DNA from: Sipunculus nudus
Lineage: Eukaryota; Annelida; Sipuncula; Golfingiida; Sipunculidae
Direction: 5' to 3'
Assembly: GCA_026874595.1 (NCBI GenBank)
Contig: CM049309.1
Coordinates: 26,041,033-26,105,032, forward strand
DNA length: 64,000 nucleotides
Of the stretch, positions 11,905 to 23,502 are shown piece by piece. Within the stretch, counting starts at the first letter, position 1. Every line of letters begins with the position of its first letter. The notes beneath the pieces were generated by a model that saw nothing but the letters and a program-made list of their open reading frames with translations, was not told the DNA's origin and searched no databases. Position numbers and translations under genes: made by a program.

Positions 11905-14900
11905 GCCTAAAACCGGAGGTTAAGATGAAAAGATATTACAATACCTTCTCCTAAGTAAGGAAAGCCTGATACCTGAGGTTAAGATGAAAAGATATTACAA
12001 TACCTTCTCCTTGTAAGGCAAGCCTACTACCTGAGGTTAAGATGAAAAGATATTACAATACCTTCTCCTAAGTAAGGCAAGCCTAAAATCCTGAGGTTAA
12101 GATGAAAAGATATTACAATACCTTCTCCTAAGTGAGGCAAGCCTGATACCTGAGGTTAAGATGATAAGAGATTACAATACCTTCTCCTAAGTGAGGCAAG
12201 CCTGATACCTGAGGTTAAGATGATAAGAGATTACAATACCTTCTCCTAAGTGAGGCAAGCCTGATACCTGAGGTTAAGATGATAAGAGATTACAATACAT
12301 TCTCCTAAGTAAGGCAAGCCTAACACCTGAGGTTAAGAAGAAACAATATTTCAATACCTTCTCCTAAGCAAGGCAAGCCTAACAACTGAGGTTAAGGTGA
12401 AATGATATTACAATACCTTCTCCTCAGTAAGGCAAGCCTGACACCTGAGGTTAAGATGAAAAGATATTACAATACCTTCTCCTAAGTAAGGCAAGCCTAA
12501 CACCTGAGGTTAAGATGAAAAGATATTACAATACCTTCTCCTAAGTAAGGCAAGCCTCCTACCTGAGGTTAAGAAGAAACAATATTACAATACCTTCTCC
12601 TAAGCAAGGCAAGCCTAACACCTGAGGTTAAGATGAAAAGATATTACAATACCTTCTCCTAAGTAAGGCAAGCCTAACACCTGAGGTTAAGATGAAAAGA
12701 TATTACAATACCTTCTCCTAAGTAAGGCAAGCCTAACACCTGAGGTTTAGATGAAAAGATATTACAATACCTTCTCCTAAGTGAGGCAAGCCTGATACCT
12801 GAGGTTAAGATGATAAGAGATTACAATACATTCTCCTAAGCAAGGCAAGCCTAACACCTGAGGTTACGGAGAAACAATATTACAATACCTTCTCCTAAGC
12901 AAGGCAAGCCTAACACCTGAGGTTAAGATGAAAAGATATTACAATACCTTCTCCTAAGTAAGGCAAGCCTAACACCTGAGGTTAAGATGAAAAGATATTA
13001 CAATACCTTCTCCTAAGTAAGGCAAGCCTAACACCTGAGGTTACGGAGAAACAATATTACAATACCTTCTCCTAAGCAAGGCAAGCCTAACACCTGAGGT
13101 TACGGAGAAACAATATTACAATACCTTCTCCTAAGTAAGGCAAGCCTAACACCTGAGGTTAAGATGAAAAGATATTACAATACCTTCTCCTGAGTGAGGC
13201 AAGCCTGATACCTGAGGTTAAGATGAAAAGATATTACAATACATTCTCCTAAGTAAGGCAAGCCTAACACCTGAGGTTAAGAAGAAAAGATATTACAATA
13301 CCTTCTCCTAAGTAAGGCAAGCCTGACACCTGAGGTTAAGATGATAAGATAGAGATTACAATACCTTTTCCTAAGAAAGGCAAGCTTGATACCCTAGGTC
13401 ACAAGGCTAACAGATTTTTACCTTCACCTAAGTATGACAAGCTTGATACCTGAGGTCAAGATGATAAGAGATTACAACACCTTCTCCTAAGTTAGGCAAG
13501 CCTAACACCCGAGGTTAAGAAGAAAAGATATTACAATACCTTCTCCTAAGTAAGGCAAGCCTAACACCTGAGGTTAAGATGAAAAGATATTACAATACCT
13601 TCTCCTAAGTGAGGCAAGCCTGATACCTGAGGTTAAGATGATAAGAGATTACAATACCTTTTCCTAAGTAAGGCAAGCCTAACACCTGAGGTTAAGAAGA
13701 AAAGATATTACAATACCTTCTCCTAAGTAAGGCAAGCCTAAAACCGGAGGTTAAGATGAAAAGATATTACAATACCTTCTCCTAAGTAAGGAAAGCCTGA
13801 TACCTGAGGTTAAGATGAAAAGATATTACAATACCTTCTCCTTGTAAGGCAAGCCTACTACCTGAGGTTAAGATGAAAAGATATTACAATACCTTCTCCT
13901 AAGTAAGGCAAGCCTAACACCTGAGGTTAAGATGAAAAGATATTACAATACCTTCTCCTAAGTGAGGCAAGCCTGATACCTGAGGTTAAGATGATAAGAG
14001 ATTACAATACCTTCTCCTAAGTGAGGCAAGCCTGATACCTGAGGTTAAGATGATAAGAGATTACAATACCTTCTCCTAAGTGAGGCAAGCCTGATACCTG
14101 AGGTTAAGATGATAAGAGATTACAATACATTCTCCTAAGTAAGGCAAGCCTAACACCTGAGGTTAAGAAGAAACAATATTTCAATACCTTCTCCTAAGCA
14201 AGGCAAGCCTAACACCTGAGGTTAAGGTGAAATGATATTACAATACCTTCTCCTCAGTAAGGCAAGCCTGACACCTGAGGTTAAGATGAAAAGATATTAC
14301 AATACCTTCTCCTAAGTAAGGCAAGCCTAACACCTGAGGTTAAGATGAAAAGATATTACAATACCTTCTCCTAAGTAAGGCAAGCCTCCTACCTGAGGTT
14401 AAGAAGAAACAATATTACAATACCTTCTCCTAAGCAAGGCAAGCCTAACACCTGAGGTTAAGATGAAAAGATATTACAATACCTTCTCCTAAGTAAGGCA
14501 AGCCTAACACCTGAGGTTAAGATGAAAAGATATTACAATACCTTCTCCTAAGTAAGGCAAGCCTAACACCTGAGGTTTAGATGAAAAGATATTACAATAC
14601 CTTCTCCTAAGTGAGGCAAGCCTGATACCTGAGGTTAAGATGATAAGAGATTACAATACATTCTCCTAAGTAAGGCAAGCCTAACACCTGAGGTTACGGA
14701 GAAACAATATTACAATACCTTCTCCTAAGCAAGGCAAGCCTAACACCTGAGGTTAAGATGAAAAGATATTACAATACCTTCTCCTAAGTAAGGCAAGCCT
14801 AACACCTGAGGTTAAGATGAAAAGATATTACAATACCTTCTCCTAAGTAAGGCAAGCCTCCTACCTGAGGTTAAGAAGAAACAATATTACAATACCTTCT

Positions 14901-16037
14901 CCTAAGCAAGGCAAGCCTAACACCTGAGGTTAAGATGAAAAGATATTACAATACCTTCTCCTAAGTAAGGCAAGCCTAACACCTGAGGTTAAGATGAAAA
15001 GATATTACAATACCTTCTCCTAAGTAAGGCAAGCCTAACACCTGAGGTTTAGATGAAAAGATATTACAATACCTTCTCCTAAGTGAGGCAAGCCTGATAC
15101 CTGAGGTTAAGATGATAAGAGATTACAATACATTCTCCTAAGCAAGGCAAGCCTAACACCTGAGGTTACGGAGAAACAATATTACAATACCTTCTCCTAA
15201 GCAAGGCAAGCCTAACACCTGAGGTTAAGATGAAAAGATATTACAATACCTTCTCCTAAGTAAGGCAAGCCTAACACCTGAGGTTAAGATGAAAAGATAT
15301 TACAATACCTTCTCCTAAGTAAGGCAAGCCTAACACCTGAGGTTACGGAGAAACAATATTACAATACCTTCTCCTAAGCAAGGCAAGCCTAACACCTGAG
15401 GTTACGGAGAAACAATATTACAATACCTTCTCCTAAGTAAGGCAAGCCTAACACCTGAGGTTAAGATGAAAAGATATTACAATACCTTCTCCTGAGTGAG
15501 GCAAGCCTGATACCTGAGGTTAAGATGAAAAGATATTACAATACATTCTCCTAAGTAAGGCAAGCCTAACACCTGAGGTTAAGAAGAAAAGATATTACAA
15601 TACCTTCTCCTAAGTAAGGCAAGCCTGACACCTGAGGTTAAGATGATAAGATAGAGATTACAATACCTTTTCCTAAGAAAGGCAAGCTTGATACCCTAGG
15701 TCACAAGGCTAACAGATTTATACCTTCACCTAAGTATGACAAGCTTGATACCTGAGGTCAAGATGATAAGAGATTACAACACCTTCTCCTAAGTTAGGCA
15801 AGCCTAACACCCGAGGTTAAGAAGAAAAGATCTTACAATACCTTCTCCTAAGTAAGGCAAGCCTAACACCTGAGGTTAAGATGAAAAGATATTACAATAC
15901 CTTCTCCTAAGTGAGGCAAGCCTGATACCTGAGGTTAAGATGATAAGAGATTACAATACCTTTTCCTAAGTAAGGCAAGCCTAACACCTGAGGTTAAGAA
16001 GAAAAGATATTACAATACCTTCTCCTAAGTAAGGCAA
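11905..16037. repeat. Higher-order tandem duplication inside the 59-bp satellite
   Basis: A rare variant AACCGGAGG occurs at 11911 and 13742 (offset 1831 bp, 31 units). The unit order after each occurrence is the same. A second landmark, CAAGCTTGATACCCTAGG, occurs at 13381 and 15683 (offset 2302). The extra ~471 bp in the second copy is explained by an internal 8-unit duplication (14385-15328). The first block is about 11905-13735 and the second about 13736-16037. Confidence 0.85.
14385..15328. repeat. Nested 472-bp (8-unit) duplication in the satellite
   Basis: The unit variant CCTCCTACCTGAGG appears at 14385 and again at 14857, exactly 472 bp or eight 59-bp units later, with the same following unit order. 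The first higher-order block has it only once (12555 region), so this duplication is younger than the 1831-bp one. Confidence 0.8.
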
Positions 16038-16807
16038 GCCTGACACCTGAGGTTAAGATGATAAGATAGAGATTACAATACCTTTTCCTAAGAAAGGCAA
16101 GCTTGATACCCTAGGTCACGAGGCTAACAGATTTATACCTTCACCTAAGTATGACAAGCTTGATACCTGAGGTCAAGGGTTTAAGAGATTACAACACCTT
16201 CTCCTAAGTTAGGCAAGCCTAACACCTGAGGTTAAGATGAAAAGATATTACAATACCTTCTCCTAAGTAAGGCAAGCCTAACACCCGAGGTTAAGAAGAA
16301 AAGATATAACAATACCTTCTCCTAAGTAAGGCAAGTCAGATACCTGAACTCAAGGTGATAAGAGATTACAATACCTTCTCCTAGGTATGGCAAGCCTGAT
16401 ACCTAAGGTCAAAAGGCTAACAGATTTATACCTTCCCCTAAGTATGGCAAGCTTGATACCTGAGGTCAAGATGATTAGAGATTACAATACCTCTTCTTAA
16501 TAAAGCAAGCTTTATACCTGAGGACAAGAGGCTAACAGATTTATACCTTCTCCTAAGTAAGGCAAGCCTAATACCTGAGGTCAAAGAGGCTAACAGATTA
16601 TGCAACATGATATGGTTTTGGTTTCAGATATTGTTCAATTGCCAAAACGTAATCTGTGGTCATCATATAAATGGAAATTAATGTTTATACACAATTTGAC
16701 ACACATGAAAAATATGGTTATCATAGCATGAACACAAACTTGACCATGTATGGCATCTGTGGTTACTGATCAAGATAATGAATTGTTTGATGAGGTCATC
16801 AACACAC

Positions 16808-16884
16808 CTGTAAGGTGCTGATTTTTCTTTCCTCCCTTCTGCTGAGAGTGCCCACAGTCTTGTTGCATTTGCCATTTGCTGCAA
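16808..16884 (-). CDS. Candidate internal exon, function unknown
   Basis: On the minus strand an acceptor-like CTGTTTAG precedes 77 bp that read as an open, protein-like frame (LQQMANATRLWALSAEGRKE, then KSAPYR), ending at a good donor CTTACAG|GTGTGT. The frame continues open past the donor, so the exon edge is a guess. No family is recognised. In AT-rich DNA a frame this short with splice-like edges can occur by chance. It could belong with the frame at 17031-17282, but no phase-compatible junction between them is obvious. Confidence 0.15.
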
Positions 16885-17030
16885 CTAAACAGTTATAATA
16901 TGGCCAGCCTGACACCAGCACCTGCCGAGTCTGAAACATGTTGCTGTTTACAGGCTGGCAGCATCATGGATCAGCCTGCTGTGACGGATGCTGACACTGA
17001 CCTTGCTCTGGGTTGGTTTATTTGCCTGTA

Positions 17031-17282
17031 TCATTCAGTTTTCTGTGTATCTGTGACAGGGTCAAAAGCCAGGGGACCTAATAAATGTCTGTCCAACTCA
17101 ATTCTTTCTTTCTCGTCACTTAGGTCATCATTGTTTCTTTTCTTCATGTTTCTTCTGTTAACATTATCCATGTTGTACTTGACTGCAACTGCCACATTAA
17201 ACTGCTTATATTTTGTATTATTTATCGGTTGATACCCATGACCAACTCTCAATTGATTTTGTTTTTGTTTCTCAAATCCTCT
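17031..17282 (-). CDS. Candidate 3'-terminal exon, function unknown
   Basis: The minus-strand frame is open from an in-frame stop near 17288 down to a TGA at 17031-17033. A possible acceptor TTCACAG lies at 17281. The ~83-residue product is hydrophilic and charged (for example DDLSDEKERIELDRHLLGPL), unlike the shadow frames elsewhere in the window, and AATAAA follows the stop within about 15 bp. The opposite strand is pyrimidine-rich and also open (118 codons), with a phenylalanine- and leucine-rich product that looks like an antisense shadow. The polypyrimidine tract before the acceptor is weak. No homologous family is recognised. Confidence 0.22.
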   Translation of the reverse strand, partial: RGFEKQKQNQLRVGHGYQPINNTKYKQFNVAVAVKYNMDNVNRRNMKKRNNDDLSDEKERIELDRHLLGPLAFDPVTDTQKTE

Positions 17283-19830
17283 GTGAACCTACCATATTTT
17301 GAGAACCTACTCTACTCGATCAGTAGTACGGCAGGCTTCCCAACTGCCTGTGGATTGTTTTTTAAAATTCACATTTAAAGGGAAACATGAAATATCAAAA
17401 CCAATTGGTAAAGCTGGCTGCCATAAATTGTAAAGGTATAGCATGCCCTCTTAAACTCATCAAGCCAAGCAGGAAGCCACCTAGAATACCAATCTAGGGG
17501 AATAATAATATTGACTTTAAGTAGGGACCTTGCTGAAATTATCAAAAAAATTATTTATTACAAAACTGATCAAACCTATCTGAAAGTGATTTATTAGTCG
17601 TAAGTTTTAAATAAGAATATTACTGGTGAAATTCAAACCTGAAAGCCCAACATTCATGTGGCACCACTAGTCTCTTTTCATATAAACAATGGACCCATGC
17701 ATACATCATGATGCTCAGTTGAATTTTGTAAAATTTTAGCAAATGCAAAATATACTTATTTCTATTGCTTATTTTAATATGTTAGCACTTGAAACTCTAA
17801 GTGGAAATGGCCCTATAATGTAGTGATAATCAAATACTAAATATATGTTTGTCAAACTAATATTGTGCACTTTTATGGACAACATCACAGATGCAGAAGC
17901 CTCTCATGATCAAATACTTGCAGAAGTATCAGTATTTCAACTAAGTGACAGTAAATGTACATTAAATACCCACCCCACTGGACTGTATGAAACCCTATAA
18001 ATTATAGAATAAGGAAGAAAATGGAGATTAGCTGAAGTATAATAATAACTGGTACATGTTTAACTTATTAACATTTTCAAATTAGCATAAACTTAATCTG
18101 ATAAGTATATATTGTACTGTGTATTACATGAAAATTGTGGCCTGAAACCATTAATAATGCAATAAGGAAAAAAAAATGATGGAACTTTAAAGAGGCATAT
18201 ATGTGAAAGGACATTGGCAAGATCGGGGCTTCCCCCCCCCCCACACTTATTATTTCTGTCAAAGAAATATATATTTCTGTGAGTTGCAGTCTTATATTAT
18301 TTGCATAATTTTCATTCATGATGGTCATATACAAAAACAAACCATAAATTCATTAAAAACCAAAACTAAATACAAAGAAATGTTGGGGCTAAAGCGTGTG
18401 TCTATAAATACCATGCTAATATCTATTTGTATTTTTAGAAGAATAAGTTGGATATATACCCACAATGGTTGAAAACATTAACATTTCTGTCCAAATGGTT
18501 TCTCAGCCATCACTTCACCTGTTCACATAGAATGTTTCAGCTTCTTAAATTAAGGCTTGGGCATCTTGCAACTTGACATGAATAATTAAATACTGAATTT
18601 TAAATTGAGCTTTTCTTCACCTCTCCATTTGTTGAATACCTGCATGCTTCATTTTAACTGAGTGATATTGTGTTAAACACAATCTATAGTTTATGTACAT
18701 GCATGGTCTTTGTTTTTATTATTATCCAGTTCATTAAGTAAACAGTGAAAAACATATTGCCTCGTCATACATACCATGCATGTAAGCGAACTAGGATTAG
18801 GCCTATCCTTTGTAACTTTGTAGGGGAAAATTAGATATACAGACAGCATCAGTTTATGACTATTTACTATCAATCAAAAATGTATTTACCAATGTTGCAT
18901 AAATATATAAGGAAATAAGCCTTTTAAAATACATCCAAAGTACATGCCAGAGATCAAATTTCCCATAAGCTGATTCACTGCAAAATATAAAGTAAGCGCA
19001 CACAGGGGGTAGTTAAATTCATGCTACTGGTTAGTTACTGGTTAATCAAAATAAGCACAAGTGAGTCAAATCAACTTTAAATTTAGCAGAGCAATAAGAG
19101 TATTAAATTGATTATAACGGGGAATCGGTTTGCCCTACATTAATATTAAACATTTCAATGTTGTTTAATACTTTGAATATTAGTGTTTGTCATTTTTTTA
19201 CAAATGGATAAACTTTGTTTTGTTAAATAATAAAAACAAAAGTTTACAGTTGGGTCCTTGTGTGTGCTCAAATTTTATTTTTATCTCAGTATAATATCAT
19301 AACTTTGTAACAAGGGATGATTTAAAGGGCATATAGGCTATACAGGGTGGGGTAATTTCGTTCGACCCCCACCCCCCCATGGCTCAAAAAGACTAAAAAT
19401 GTGCAAATACCAGTTATAGGCTGCACCAAATTTGTAAAAATAGTCTGTTTGTACACTGGGGAACACTTGACGTGAACATTTTCAATTCATGTATATAAAA
19501 TGGTATACGGTAATCGCTGTATAAAGCGTTCCAGGCAGCCCCCCCCCCAGGTCTACTATGTTTACATTGTGTCACATCTTACAATCCACTGATATTGACA
19601 CTTTTATTTGACATCACAGCAGACATTCCTGGGAAGCAAAAGAGCCCATATAATGATTGTATTAAAGTATGAATTAAATGCTAACTTATCCAAATGATAT
19701 ATTCAGTGTATTCATCCTCTTAACGCCAACCTATGACATAAGAACAGTACCTGAATATCACATACAAATACTATTTATATGAACAAGCCAACACATTTTC
19801 GTAGCTGATGCAATCTGTAAATTATCACAG

Positions 19831-19941
19831 GATTGAAAATCCCAGAAACAGACTTCAAAAACTTATAGACTCTAACAAGTTGAAAATGCCTGTCAACCAT
19901 CTCCACGAGTCTTTCCTGACCCGCAAAGAGCAAATTAGCAG
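19831..19941 (+). CDS. Candidate 111-bp internal exon, function unknown
   Basis: An acceptor-like AAATTATCACAG precedes 111 bp (a multiple of three, with split codons on both sides). It ends at AG|GTAACT, a good donor. The frame includes KMPVNHLHESFLTRKEQI and is protein-like, with mixed polar and hydrophobic residues and no low complexity. I do not recognise the family. A following short segment at 20123-20169 could join in phase. The antisense strand is also open for 81 codons, which weakens the case. A 37-codon frame with both splice signals is suggestive only. Confidence 0.28.
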
Positions 19942-20122
19942 GTAACTTGACCCAATATGTTGAAGTGGCTTGTGCTCAAAATAGACGAGCAATTCTACCC
20001 CTTGGCATTCAGTGTATTCTGTGAATTTAATAAGTGTTTGTAGATATAAAAATACAACAATCAAGTAATTTCTGTTCCCCCATCGTCGATTTTGACACAC
20101 AGAGGCCTGTTTCTATTTTTAG

Positions 20123-20169
20123 CATTCAGATTGTTGACATTTTATTTGCATTACGCCTGCCCACGTGAT
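20123..20169 (+). CDS. Candidate short terminal exon, function unknown
   Basis: After the pyrimidine-rich TTTCTATTTTTAG, the next base completes the AG left by the exon at 19831-19941 to give a serine codon. The frame then reads IQIVDILFALRLPT before TGA at 20167-20169. The intervening intron would be 181 bp. The match of phase and the good acceptor are the only support; no polyadenylation signal is obvious close downstream. Confidence 0.15.
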
Positions 20170-21002
20170 TAGTGCAGAAACGGTGATCATAAATTCATAA
20201 AGGACACGCTCTGCAGGATCAATTTCACTGGTAACATTTTAAGATGAGAAAGATTGTCCACCGACATTTTGAGCGAATTGTTTTTTTTTAAAGAGGCCGA
20301 CATGTTAAAACTGATATTCATTGACAACCTGTTGACTTGTGAGGTGACACATCATATTTTCATTTCCAAAGTATTATGACTTGCGCATTAGCCAATCATT
20401 CCCCTGGGCTCAAACAACTGTACATGTGAGGCTTGATAACAGACAACGTTACCCAGATTGGAGCTCTGTTGTTGCGGTCATTAAAAGGACCAAGAGGCAA
20501 TTCTTAACATAACATTTCTGAGGAACTAGGCAGTCGGACGTCAGCTGTTAATTGCTTAAAAGCTAACGTTCCCATGTGTCAAAAGAATCAAACGTTTATG
20601 TAGCCTGGAAGGTACTGGCACATTTCAAACTCTGGTACTCATGCAAACTCATGCAGTTTTTTTTAATAATGTTATGAAGTAGGAGATGGCATATTTTAAA
20701 GACTTAAGAAATATTTAAAGGAATGTTTCAACATTCCAGTATTTAGAATCCATAAAATTATAACATATTTCTGGAGCAATTGAAGATAATCACTCAGTGC
20801 ACTTCTGCATACTTTTTTTTAGGGATATACAGCCAGGATTTTGATGAGTTACTGTACCTTGCATTCTGAATTAGAAAAACAATAATTACTTAGATGAACA
20901 TTACAGCATTCTTGGATCTGTCAGAAAAGCTAAATTGAGAGTTCAGACAAAATTAATTGTTACAGTGACATCATAGGTACAAGAAAATAAGCTTCACATA
21001 TT

Positions 21003-21032
21003 AAATCCCATGTTGAGTCATACATGGGATTT
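21003..21032. repeat. Perfect 11-bp stem hairpin with AP-1-like loop
   Basis: AAATCCCATGT and ACATGGGATTT flank the 8-nt loop TGAGTCAT. The loop contains TGAGTCA, the consensus AP-1/bZIP site. It lies in single-copy-like DNA; function is not shown. Confidence 0.7.
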
Positions 21033-21496
21033 TCCAGGAATTTTTGGTCCAAGGAAACCACATAAAACAATGAAAATACATTTCCAACTCTCACATAATT
21101 GTGATCTACTTTGGGTCATCCAATAAGGAAAAGCTTTTATGACAAAAAGAAGAAACAATGGATATGTATGTCTCAAATGTCACGTGACAGCTCTGTATTA
21201 AAACTCTTATATCATGCATGCCCAAGCAGACTGCATAAGACAGAGAGAGCGCTAGGAGACTGCTTTAATGAGACTGTTAGCTGATCTGGAATAAAGTCAA
21301 GTGTCCACCCTTTGTTACAAGTGAAACACACACAAAATCACTTTCTAATAAAAATGGAATTTTTTCAATTGAATCCTGCCAAACTGTCATATTTTGACAT
21401 AGCACACCTCAAAAGGTCGTAAAATGGCGTGACCTTTATGACGCGAAACAGTTTCCCTTGAAATTAGTGCAACCGATAATGCAATATCTTTCACCT

Positions 21497-22040
21497 ATCA
21501 ATATGACCTAAGTTCTGCTTTCCAAGGGGATTTGTACCTCCTTGGAAGTACAGTTAGAAGATTCCAGGTCTAACAGTTTCAGTTTGTGCCCTATGAATAG
21601 CAAGACTGCTTCATTAGAAAGTCTCAAAAACAGAGAAAAAATGCTTAAAATTTTGAAAAAAATACAGGTGGGGCCACAAGTTTGCAGAAACTGATGAAAC
21701 ACTCCATTATCAATGACCAGGCAAATAATCATGGCCATCACTGCATTAGTTATTCAGATACTAGAGCTTTGGTATCAAATTTTTAAATTATTCTGGGGGG
21801 TATTAACAAGCCCCATATCTCGGAGAATATGGGTAACAGAGACCTAATTTCAGGTTTCCAAGGATACTTTTTATGGGCCTCCCAGGAGGACAAGGTAGAA
21901 AATTTTAGGTTCAACAGTTACCATTTGTGCCCTGTAAACAGACAACCACTTCATTTAAAGGTCGCAAAAATGGAGAAACAAGTGACCCATGGGTCACTGT
22001 GCTCAGCTAAAGTTAACCTTGAAGGTAAAAATCTAAAATA
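21497..22040 (+). repeat. Family A core unit followed by an A 5' terminus
   Basis: About 1.4 diverged A-core units include 'ggtggggccacaagtttgca', a G-run before 'tattaac', and 'ggtaacagagaccta'. They are followed at 21978 by AACAAGTGACCCATGGGTCA and TGCTCAGCTAA, the leader, perfect palindrome TGACCCATGGGTCA and box of family A. A core followed by a new 5' end is the same order as at 2529-2862. Confidence 0.7.
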
Positions 22041-22704
22041 ATATCAAATGGAGATAAAGTCATCAGGAAAATAATGAACAAATGTTCGTATCAGATCTTC
22101 ATTTTTTTATCACATTAATTTTTTTTATTTAAATTTTTATTTTAATTCTAAATTGCATTGTCATAAATATCAATTTTGTCAGATATATACCACACCATGC
22201 ATACAAATGTATATTTTTTTTTTTACCACAAAAATATATATTTTAAATTTGCAAAACAATAAATATCTAAAAAAATACTTATTTGAGATTTAACAATTGT
22301 GCCTTTACTTATCCATAATTTGCTTCGTATTTTATAAATTAAGGCATACTGGTGGGTTTAGTAATATTTTAATTTGTTAAAATCATTTAAAAGAAAATTG
22401 ATTTCTCTAAAAAGGCTACATTAACACAACATAGCATCTTCTGGATTACTCCTTGAAATACTTTTTCAAGGAAAGTTTTGTATATTAGAGTGGAAACAGC
22501 ATTACAATTAAGCAAAATTTGAGATACTGATTTTATTTTTATCCTAACAGCTTAACTATGAGAATAACATTACACTTGTCACAGCAGGGGATCTCCTAAA
22601 GTGACTGTAAAAATCAGGAACCCTGGCTTAGCTGACTCCCAATGTTTGGGAGTGGGCTGCCTGCATCTGAACAAAAGCAAGTGACTTTAATAGAGCCTCA
22701 AGAA
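22041..22704. other. AT-rich unassigned DNA with a D-family relic
   Basis: The interval is mostly A/T homopolymer-rich sequence. Positions about 22500-22560 ('aagcaaaatttgagatactg') resemble the D-family 'gggcaaaatttaaggtactg' block. No gene or other element is seen. Confidence 0.4.
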
Positions 22705-23502
22705 AAAAATTAACAAGAGGCCCATGGGCCATGACGCTCAGCTGAACTTGAATTACAAGCATGTTTTGCATGCAAAATCTAATGAATATGTAGTCATCAG
22801 ACATTAGTTTTAACTGGTATTGCAAGAATTAAATTTTGCTGGTAACAGCATGTTGCGCATACAGACTAGAAATAAAGTGGAACTGCAAGGTTTTTTTTGT
22901 TCTGGAATGCACAGACAATGAATAAATGATAAATCAACATACCAAACTTGAGCACATAACCTGGTGTTGAGAAAATGGAACAACTATATTTTTTCTAGTG
23001 TAAAACAACAAGGCCTCATGGAAACATGTGAAATGGAATAAACAGCAGGTTTAGTGCTTGGGTGATATGTGTGTAGAGGAGTTATGTCACACTGGAGGAC
23101 AGATTGGCATGAAATCAGTTTTATGGGGTTTCAGGATTTCTGCTGATAAAGCGACATTTTACATATAAATTTGTATTGACTGGTTTAAAATAAAACACTT
23201 AACTTACCATAAAATGCATACTAAGTTGTAGGAACAGTTGAAGGTTAAAACATGTGTTCCACTTGTAATCTTGCCATCATGCCAAAGTTATTTATGGATG
23301 TCTAGAATCTTGAAGTGAACTGATGTTGGGATTGTGTGAAGGCTATTAATAGAGACTAAAGGTGTTGATGAGATCTGGTGTTGTTACTATGTGAAAGAGA
23401 TTTATAGATACTTTTATCAGTTAGCAAATAGTTATTTTGTTGAACAATTTGTACCCTGTTGACAGATAACTACATCCCTAAAGGTCTCAAAATTAGATTA
23501 AT
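22705..23502 (+). repeat. Family A 5' terminus, then unassigned DNA and an A-core relic
   Basis: Positions 22712-22748 contain AACAAGAGGCCCATGGGCCA then TGACGCTCAGCTGA. The hairpin here is GGCCCATGGGCC, differing from GACCCATGGGTC by compensatory changes on both arms, and the box is intact. The body after ~22850 does not match other copies. A short A-core tail relic ('ttgtaccctgttgacagata') lies at 23449-23490. Confidence 0.6.

Larger units (their letters stand above)
9477..16600. repeat. 59-bp satellite array, about 120 units
   Basis: The unit begins AAGGCAAGCCTAACACCTGA, continues through GGTTAAGATGAAAAGATATT, and ends ACAATACCTTCTCCTAAGT (59 bp). A one-base-shorter variant has CCTTGT in place of CCTAAGT. 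Recurrent variants such as GATACCTGAGG, GATGATAAGAGATT and TTACGGAGAAACAATATT mark unit types. Most units contain one CACCTG E-box. Both edges of the array are more diverged than its middle, as expected for unequal exchange. The array has no spacer/direct-repeat structure and no plausible reading frame. Confidence 0.97.
16601..21496. other. Single-copy-like interval
   Basis: Apart from an A-family relic near 17655-17735, this stretch shows no match to the repeat families in the window. It has C-runs at about 18231-18241, 19366-19377 and 19539-19548. It is the most plausible place for real exons (listed separately). CCAAT and CACGTG motifs occur near 20391 and 20163, but I see no convincing promoter. 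Confidence 0.5.

Noticed and set aside
9477-16600. CRISPR-like array
   Set aside because: The units are contiguous 59-bp repeats with no unique spacers, the DNA is eukaryotic in character, and there are no cas genes.
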